A program made the position numbers and the translations under genes. This document shows positions 57,182-64,000 of a DNA stretch of 64,000 nucleotides, one piece after another; the first letter of the stretch is position 1, and every line of letters begins with the position of its first letter. Origin of the DNA: Bolinopsis microptera (taxonomy: Eukaryota > Ctenophora > Tentaculata > Lobata > Bolinopsidae); contig NC_087073.1 in assembly GCF_026151205.1 (NCBI RefSeq), positions 8,783,411-8,847,410 of the forward strand, written 5' to 3'. The notes under the pieces were generated by a model. That model made no database searches, had not been told where the DNA came from, and worked only from the letters and a program-made list of their open reading frames with translations.

Positions 57182-57555
57182 GTCAGTGAACAACTAATGA
57201 TATAGGCAAAACTATTATATTTAAATGGATGTTTGTTTTTATTCAATTGTTTGATTACGTATACCTTCAACCTATATGAAGCTGCTTAGGATATAATATT
57301 ATAAACGATCTTTATAACTATGACGAACATATTTAAACCAAAATTATAATAATGTATCACAATATTGGGCTTTACGACTAAGAAACCTTTTACAGTTAAT
57401 GTGGCACCCATTTCCATCCAACTGCCAATTGACAACTCTCGTCGTCCTATGTATTCCTGCAGCTTAATTCAATAGTACAAGTATGAACAGGACAAATCGT
57501 GGTTGTAATTTAGATTTAAATTATATTATATAGATAGAAAAGTATATAGTAGAAA
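57182..57555. other. No gene seen
   Basis: AT-rich flank of the candidate exon. Confidence 0.4.
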
Positions 57556-57661
57556 AGAATTCAAACAATATGCACATAATATAGCAATCGCCATTGTCCA
57601 GTTATAAGATTTGACACCCCAAAATAAAAACCGATACAATGAATGCAATAACAAATAAAAC
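57556..57661 (-). mobile_element. LINE 3'-end fragment
   Basis: ATTCAAACAATATGCACATA then ATATAGCAATCGCCA is the family's 3' tail in minus orientation. GTAGAAAA occurs on both sides (near 57547 and 57663) and may be a short target duplication. Confidence 0.5.
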
Positions 57662-57713
57662 GGTAGAAAATTTTAAAAACCATGGTAGAAAATAAACTGC
57701 AATATAATTTGAT

Positions 57714-58605
57714 ATTAAACAATATACACATAATATAACAATAACCCTATATAAAAATTCTATATAAAAATTTAATAAGAAATCTTAGAAAATTTCATAA
57801 AAACCCTTTGTTGTAGTAGTAAAAGTAGCCAATTCAATTTGTTGGCTCTAAATTAATATCTAAATCTGATATCTTAACTATACTACCACTTTTTATCCCT
57901 CTTTCTCCTCTAAGAGCAATAATTGTCGTTCTTTATAAGTCAAATCTTATTCTTTTCCTGATAAAAGTCATCGCTTCACTGTATCTTTGGCCTGATTTTC
58001 TAGACATTCTATCAGCTAACTTTTTGAAGAACGTATTTGCTTCTCTTCCCATTCCACCTGTTGTTGATAGGACTATTGGTGTAAATGTTCCATGTTCCAC
58101 CTCGACAATCCTTTTGTTGTACATGTTTTTCTTCTGTCTCTCATGGCTAGTGTACATACTCATCGGAGACTAGATCCAAGAGCCTTATTGGAAGGAGCTT
58201 GAGCATGAAATAATCTTACATCTAAAAATGCCCTTTCCAATGGGTTCCATACACTCCTAGCACTAACATCTAACCTAGCTCCATCTGCTTTGTTGGCCCC
58301 TGCAGGAAGTTCTCTCCCATTGACAGGGATAAGGAGAGGTTCGGAGGTCACATTTTTTTAGCCAGCAGTTTCTAAGAGCTCTGCTAACACATCTCTCAAT
58401 GAATTGTGGCGGAGAGATACATACCCACCCCTTTTGCATATTTTAATGAGTGGTTTATTGAGTTGTCACTTCCACATACACTTTTTCTTGCAGCATCTTT
58501 TATTCCAAAGTTGTACCTAAGGGCAGAACAGAATCCAAATGATTTGAGTGGGAGTGATGAAAGCCAGGAACTTGCCCCTTTCTCTGATGTAAGATCTAAT
58601 TGCAA
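57714..58605 (-). pseudogene. RLE-type LINE copy, C-terminal half, multiply broken
   Basis: Minus strand, in order: SWLSSLPLKSFGF, LRYNFGIKD, the zinc-binding CGSDNSINHS, a frame change, RHNSLRDVLAELLETAG and a stop, TSEPLLIPVNGRELPAG, ARLDVSARSVWNPLERAF LDVRLF, a second frame change near 58165, then YNKRIVEVEHGTFTPIV, GGMGREANTFFKKLADRMS and KRIRFDL-stop. The 3' tail ends at about 57714. This order (CCHC-like motif, then a D...DVR nuclease core) is why I assign the family to RLE-type LINEs. Two frameshifts and two stops make it non-functional. Confidence 0.7.
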
Positions 58606-59002
58606 TTTTTGGGTTTCATTCAGGTCTTTTGTTTAAATGGTGATCGATTTCACTCTACTGTGTACATCGGACATGAAAAAAAGCATGAAGTAATTGACTT
58701 AGTCAATAGTGGAGTAATAGACTTAGTCAATAGAGAGGTGAGCCACAGCGACAACCCATAACTTCCAGCAGGGGCCAATCAAATCTTCTATCCAATTTCT
58801 CACCTTGGCCTTCCTACTAATAACCTAAGGGAGTGCTTGAGTGACGAATTTATAATAAGGATGCGATGGTAGCACAGACCGTAAGGTCATTCACATTTCT
58901 GATAGATTTGATGCTAGTATGGTGTTGAGCATGTGCATGGCCGTTCGAGTCCGTTTGTAATATTGATCATCAGCTAATGATATTAATAAAAGGCCTACGA
59001 GT
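58606..59002. other. No gene seen
   Basis: Contains a short direct repeat of GTAAT.GACTTAGTCAATAG near 58689-58735. Otherwise featureless. Confidence 0.4.
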
Positions 59003-59222
59003 AAGACTGTAAAAACAATTCGTGGAATATTCTGTGTTGGCAAAGTGGTGTGCTCCCTTAATAATTCCTGAGGCACAGATATGTTGCAGTGTCTGCAGGG
59101 GCTGCGGGCGAGTCAATTTGAAGATAGAGCTGTATCATCTTGCTTCATGGTAGTGTGCCCAGTGTGATTTTTGGCTGGTATCACCTGCTCAGCAGATAGG
59201 CGTTTAACTGAGCTATCTGGCG
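59003..59222 (+). repeat. Segmental duplicate 1 (second copy 60405-60598)
   Basis: TGTTGGCAAAGTGGTGTGCTCC through GTCAATTTGAAGATAGAGC, TCATGGTAGTG and CACCTGCTCAGCAGAT recurs at 60405-60598 with small indels; the second copy has an extra TCCTACAAGAACTCCGAG. The first 50 bases recur again at 59479-59530. Confidence 0.8.
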
Positions 59223-59226
59223 ATTT

Positions 59227-59466
59227 ACCGTTTGAAACTGTTCAACTAATACCACAATAGTCTAGACAGTTGATCTCTGCTCATCGATCAAACAAATAGT
59301 CGAAACCTGAAATTGGGACCGATTTTAGATTATCATATTTAGCTATCAAATCCTGACTACTGATCTGAATCAGTAGTCAAGATTTATGGTCAATATTGGC
59401 AACTCAAACACGAAACTCGCCTAAACTGCATAACGTTATATTGGAGTGTTTATCTATCCTGTATTA
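59227..59466 (+). repeat. Segmental duplicate 2 (second copy 62055-62270)
   Basis: Shared blocks are GACAGTTGATCTCTGCTCAT, GAATCAGTAGTCAAGATTTA, GGCAACTCAAACACGAAACT and ATATTGGAGTGTTTATCTAT, with a few insertions and deletions. Non-coding. Confidence 0.8.
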
Positions 59467-59582
59467 CTACGAGTAAGTCTGTAAAAACAAATCGTGGAAT
59501 ATTTCTGTGTTGGCAAAGTGGTGTGCTCCCTTTATTTATCTATATTCCACGATTTGTTTAACAATCTTACTCGTAGTAATAC
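59461..59582. repeat. Inverted repeat, 40-bp arms
   Basis: TATTACTACGAGTAAG..AACAAATCGTGGAATA at 59461-59501 pairs with 59543-59582, with few mismatches. It contains the start of the 59003 duplicate. Confidence 0.75.
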
Positions 59583-59952
59583 ATAAAACAAATATTTAAT
59601 AAAACAAATATTTATTTTTACGGCACAATCAAACAATATCAATAATAAATAAATCAGGGGAGGTTTGAAGTGCCGAAGGCCACTGCTTATCTTTGGATTT
59701 GAGAGTGACCTGTGCTTGAAACCCCCTCAACCATCCACTACGTCAATATACTTATTATACAAATGTAGAAAAATATAATAATCTAAAATTGGTTATTTGT
59801 CTAGTTTGGTGACACAGGAGAGCCCAGTTGAGTTTTAGTTTAGGTTTAAATTTTAAATCATAGTTTAAAAGGTTAGCCATGTTACATGTAACATGGCAGA
59901 GAGAGATATCATGAGTGCAGAGCCGTACCGGATGTAGGATTCGAGATATAGT

Positions 59953-60390
59953 ATAGATTAGTTACCATGTATTAGGATCATCTCGATTTTGGAGGGATAG
60001 CAAGTGCTTTTTAAGGTTGGATTTAATAATACCTGACGAGGCTGATAAGTCTGAATTTTTGGAAGAACCCGGGATTATTATCCCATCTTCGTTAGCATCA
60101 CATATTTCGAATACATAGGGGATGAGATCATTCCAAATTTTCGCAGAGGTGTACAAAAAGTTCTGTTGGGAGATATCTAACCTCAGTAATGGGACGATCA
60201 GACGAAGTCTTTCATTTCTAGGACAGAACTTGAAAAGATCTTTAATCGACTGGGGGACATCAAATTTAAGATAGTTTAAATAGTTTCATAAATGTATGAT
60301 ACATGTGCAGATTCTCCAGGTTCATAATTTTCTGCTCAGTAAACAGCGGTTTAGTGTGTTCAAGACAGTAGTTCTTGCCAGCCATATGTT
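59953..60390 (-). pseudogene. LINE reverse transcriptase C-terminal fragment
   Basis: Minus strand: YCLEHTKPLFTEQKIMNLEN, HMYHTFMKLFK, a frame change near 60275, then LKFDVPQSIKDLFKFCP, RLRLIVPLLRLDISQQNFLY, TSAKIWNDLIPYVF and a tail SNLKKHLLSLQNRDDPNTW before the stop. The PLF...KI..L..L start and IWNDLP-like/LKKHLL end are typical of the region after the reverse transcriptase palm in CR1/L2-type LINEs. Acidic insert DANEDGIIIPGSS is not typical. Confidence 0.6.
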
Positions 60391-60404
60391 ATTGGTTCAT
60401 TGGT

Positions 60405-60598
60405 TCAATGTTGGCAAAGTGGTGTGATCCCTTAATAATTTCTCAGGCACAAATATGTTGCAGTTTCTGCAGGGGCTGCGGCTCCTACAAGAACTCCGAG
60501 CGAGTCAATTTGAAGATAGAGCTGTATCATCTTGCTTCATGGTAGTGTGATTTGTGGCTGCTATCACCTGCTCAGCAGATTGGTGTTTAACTGAGCTG
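60405..60598 (+). repeat. Second copy of the 59003-59222 segment
   Basis: See the first copy; near-identical in the GAGTCAATTTGAAGATAGAG block and in CACCTGCTCAGCAGATTGG. Confidence 0.8.
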
Positions 60599-61639
60599 AG
60601 AGAAGCAAGTTAGAGTTTAGTACGAATGTTCCCGAATATTCCCAGGCAACAACATTTATCGGAATGAAATGAATTTTTCTCCGGTTTATTTAAAAACCGT
60701 TTAGAATAGAGGGAAGTAACCGGCCAATCACAAGAAGCCGAAGGATCTCAGAAGGCCAGTGATGGTTATAAGCTAGTGCGTACCAGACTGTCTCCATTGT
60801 TCGCCCCAAGGCTATGGTTAAGCTAGTGCGTGTAGCTCCATATTTAACCTTCCATCACAGTCTCCTGATCATTCGGCTGAGTGGACCGCTCCGACAGGAA
60901 ACCGGAACATTGCACCACCATTCCTTCGTCACAAGTTCCTTCGAACTGTAGATTTGTCAGATTCACGTACAAAACTTGAGACGAGCAACAGAGCTAGAGA
61001 AAAGAATTTCGTTACTATTAATATTTGCTATATAAAGGCGGTATAATGACAGATGCTTTAATTAACCGCATGAGATCCTGTTAAAGTTATATATTTGCTC
61101 TTTGCATTTTCATTTTCCACAGCTGCAACCGCTTGCATGTGAAGAAGTCATTAAGTCACAATGCAATGGTCTTCCGGTTACAGTAACATAATAACCTAGA
61201 TTCTATGTGACTGATGAACAGGAGACTCATTATTTGTATGTTGTAAAGTAAGTAATATGAAGATACATATACTAGGTCGTTTTTGATATTTGTAAAGGTT
61301 TCATTACGAGTTATGAAATGGTTAATGATTTTTTATTTCATCATAGGTCACCTCAGTCCAATTCTCAACATTAGGTGGCTCGTATTATAACCAACGATTA
61401 AAAGATAAAATGTGCAGGAGATGTGAGGCTGAACTATTTACTTATCGAATAGACTTTATATACTGTCTAAATGGACTATATTGGACACGTTTTAAGGATT
61501 AAAGGCTACCTGGAAACACCTCTGCAGTCTGTATCTTATAAATGGTTCTTCAACATTTGCTTGAAACAGTAACTAGTATCAGTGATGCATCTTAATATCA
61601 GTGGAAGAAAGTCCCATGTCTTGAGAAACGTCATCAACT
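60599..61639. other. No gene seen
   Basis: TAAGCTAGTGCGT occurs twice (about 60770 and 60823). No coding signal. Confidence 0.4.
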
Positions 61640-61990
61640 TTGGGCTTTTTATTCCTTGGTTTCTTGAGCATGAAATGATCGCCCGGTTTCTTCGTCATGC
61701 AAAGATCGTTACAGTAATCTAGCTTTGAAATAACCAGTGCAGTTATTTGACCATCATCAATTTAAAACTATCCAGATAGTGTCCGATAGTTCCTAGATTC
61801 ATCATTGTCCAGCTACGTTTCTTCTTCACACTATTGATTTGTTTTTCCAAACGAAGGGTTTCGTCAAATTTAACTCCTAGACTTAAAAAATTTAAGATTT
61901 CAACAGATTTGAATTTCTTAAGAGGTGTTACTTAAGAAATGTGTTTACCATACCCTGACATAATTCTGACGATGCTAACAGTTTAATTTT
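61640..61990 (-). pseudogene. LINE reverse transcriptase thumb fragment
   Basis: Minus strand: NVHISVDKIKLL, then LSLGVKFDETLRLEKQINSV, NLGTIGHYLDSFK, a frame change near 61745, and TALVISKLDYCNDLCMTKK. The pattern LG..FD..L....QI and (I/V)SKLDYCN is diagnostic for CR1/L2/jockey-type reverse transcriptases. Same strand and possibly the same original element as 59953-60390, with intervening DNA inserted or deleted. Confidence 0.7.
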
Positions 61991-62054
61991 GTCTACGCTT
62001 ATGTGCACATTGTCTTCAACTTGAACAGATGCAGATGGTGATTTACTGTATGAT

Positions 62055-62270
62055 TACTATGAAACTGTTCAACGAATACCTCCATAGTATAGACAGTTGA
62101 TCTCTGCTCATCGATCAAACGAACGGTCGAAACCTGAAATCTTGACTAGTACTGATTTGAATCAGTAGTCAAGATTTATGGTCGGGTTGTCATTGGCAAC
62201 TCAAACACGAAACTCGCCTAAACTGCATTTATATAACGTTATATTGGAGTGTTTATCTATTCTGTATTCT
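62055..62270 (+). repeat. Second copy of the 59227-59466 segment
   Basis: See the first copy. Confidence 0.8.
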
Positions 62271-64000
62271 GTATTACCGATCCTTATTTGCCGTCTTCAC
62301 TGTAAAATCCAAGTTCAAGTGACTATTATATCGTAGAGTGAGGGTTAAATTTGATATTTCGTTCTAGAAAGAGCTCAGCTCCTGATGAATTAACCTCTTA
62401 CATGCTGATTCAGACCTATCGAATGTACAAAGCAATAACTAAACTCAATCGCTATATATATTTTGTTCGGGGATGTTCGCTCTTTCTCTTCGTCTAGGAT
62501 GCTATACCTACTTACTACTCATGTTTGATGTATGCGGCAGTGGCTTGTAAGTGGCGAGATTGTGTCTACATTATTTTAACCGAGCCACTAGCTTCCATTG
62601 AACTCATGAGGATTTGGGAATAATGAGCGGCCTTTTCATATGTACTTGATACTTCATTCGTTGAGCGCGAGCTGTAGCTGTTTACCTTATTTCAGAGATA
62701 AGAAGAAAAAACTGTAAGCTACGAAATTAGGAAAAATGTTCTAGAACTTTATTAAATTTTAATTTCCGTGTTTCTCAATTTCCTGCTCCTTAATTTCATG
62801 GTTTCTCAAATACGAGACTTTCTGGAATTTCATGAAATAAGGCACCTGCGAAAGTGTAACTTCACCGTCAAATATTATCACATTGCTCACTCGGCACCCA
62901 GACCATGAATTATTGAAATAAATTTCAGAATTATTCATTTAGACCAGCTTTAGACAAGGTTAATAGTTAATAGTTAATAGTACGGTGAGAGATAGTAGGT
63001 GAGAGATAGTAGGTTCTAAAACTGTACAAATCATCATTCATGGACTGTGCTTGGACCAGGGCCAGCATATACAGAATTAAAGAGTTGCTGGATTCTATAA
63101 GATTATAAACACGCTCATTAGTCTGCAAAATTATCAAGCGATACGTCTGTAAACATAAATTATGAAACTTCGCTAGTGTGTTGTGAAGCTGTTTTCTAAA
63201 AGTGAGGATTAAGGAAACGCATTCAAAATTAATTAACGTGATTTCCAAATACAGCGATTGAACTTCCTACAAAACATTGCATCTCTCATCGTAAGTAGGA
63301 AATATGACGTCAGGTGGTTCCACTTAGTAACTTTATTTCTCGATTAAGTGGTAAGTAAATTACAAACAAACAAGAACATGAACATCGCTATCACAATTAT
63401 TACTTAAGATTTGTGACTTTAAAGTACCATTTCCTGGAACTAGAATAAATTTCTTAGAAGCAGTTATTAATGGATTCTCTTTCTCAAATCGTACGCTACA
63501 TACACCGCTTAATACTCGACAGATTGCTGTTTCTCGATGGTTGGCGGAGCGAATCCTTTACGGACTATTAGTATTAGTTATTTAGTCGGCTTACCATCTC
63601 GAAGGAGCCAAGCTGTCACATCTTCAGTGGTTATAGATGGTTATATATTAAGATGAAATATTAAGCTAACCAATCTGCATGATTATAACTGCAGTGGAAT
63701 AGTTCAATATTTCATTTCTCAAATAAAACTCAGGAATTAAGGCATGCTAGAAGTTTGATTTGTATTGTAAATCTGACTTTAATCGCCAAAGTTAGAGGTC
63801 TTTGTAGTTTGTCTAAGAAGACAGATCAGCAAAAGTTAAATACTAAATAGTCTAACAGTCATATAGTTACTGGGTATACGGTATATTACAGCAACCAGAA
63901 CATCTTACAAGAAGGCTTATGCCGCGCCATGCTTTCTCTTGAGGCTTCGCTAAGTTTTCAGAAAAAAATATGTCTAACGAAGAATTGGTTCGATCATGAG
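62271..64000. other. No gene seen
   Basis: AT-rich; small tandem repeats (TTAATAG three times near 62959, GTGAGAGATAGTAG twice near 62985). The minus-strand frame at 62967-63248 is not protein-like. Confidence 0.4.

Noticed and set aside
58869-58955. Possible tRNA (GTTCGAGTCC B-box-like motif with TGGTAGCACAG upstream)
   Set aside because: The arms do not fold into a cloverleaf and no acceptor stem is found.
18-64000. CRISPR arrays, operons of prokaryotic type, phage or rRNA genes
   Set aside because: Spliced animal genes and eukaryotic transposons throughout; the tandem arrays have no spacer structure.

Overview
This is a window of nuclear DNA from an animal. It is AT-rich and gene-poor, with GT-AG introns, animal-type proteins (DCTN4, WDR6, AGK) and a dense, layered load of eukaryotic transposons. 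The GIY-YIG tail of a Penelope-like element, LINE tails with a restriction-enzyme-like domain, TTAGGG-type repeats and AG acceptors placed right before several start codons together suggest a cnidarian, perhaps a hydrozoan. That placement is inference; nothing in the window names the species.

Layout. 1-5.3 kb: nested hAT-like elements in a dispersed repeat unit, then a long inverted repeat (2755-4657) with a TTAGGG array in its loop. 5.4-12.5 kb: two tandem minus-strand paralogues of a four-exon major-facilitator transporter (SLC18-like), separated by a truncated Penelope-like element. 15.2-15.7 kb: last two exons of a DUF445-like gene. 19.9-27.8 kb: the gene core, three intronless plus-strand genes: dynactin subunit 4 (C-terminus in another frame), WDR6 and mitochondrial acylglycerol kinase. 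A 0.73-kb perfect-looking hairpin element at a TTAA site lies between the first two. 28-31 kb: simple repeats, a possible promoter and a duplicated segment. 31.3-36.7 kb: a 5.4-kb composite element flanked by a 7-bp direct repeat, containing a hAT-like element filled by a 42-bp minisatellite, and a decayed LINE that carries another hAT-like insertion. 39.3-40.0 kb: a 32-bp tandem array with a TATA-box-like core in every unit. 45.0 kb: a small unrecognised gene. 47.5-48.5 kb: a two-exon secreted or GPI-anchored VWC-domain protein. 51.9-53.9 kb: interleaved inverted repeats. 54-58.6 kb: several 5'-truncated copies of one LINE family, three with clear 13-17 bp target-site duplications. 59-62.3 kb: fragments of another LINE and local segmental duplications. 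The rest shows no gene.

The real genes are housekeeping (dynein motor cargo linkage, tRNA methylation partner, mitochondrial lipid kinase) plus transporters and an extracellular cysteine-rich protein; nothing suggests they form one pathway. WDR6 and AGK are only 479 bp apart on the same strand with a strong AG acceptor one base before the AGK start codon, which would fit trans-splicing. No clearly new biological system was found; the most distinctive signals are the transposon architectures, the gene-conversion-like tract in the transporter pair, the DCTN4 frame change and the acceptor-next-to-ATG pattern.
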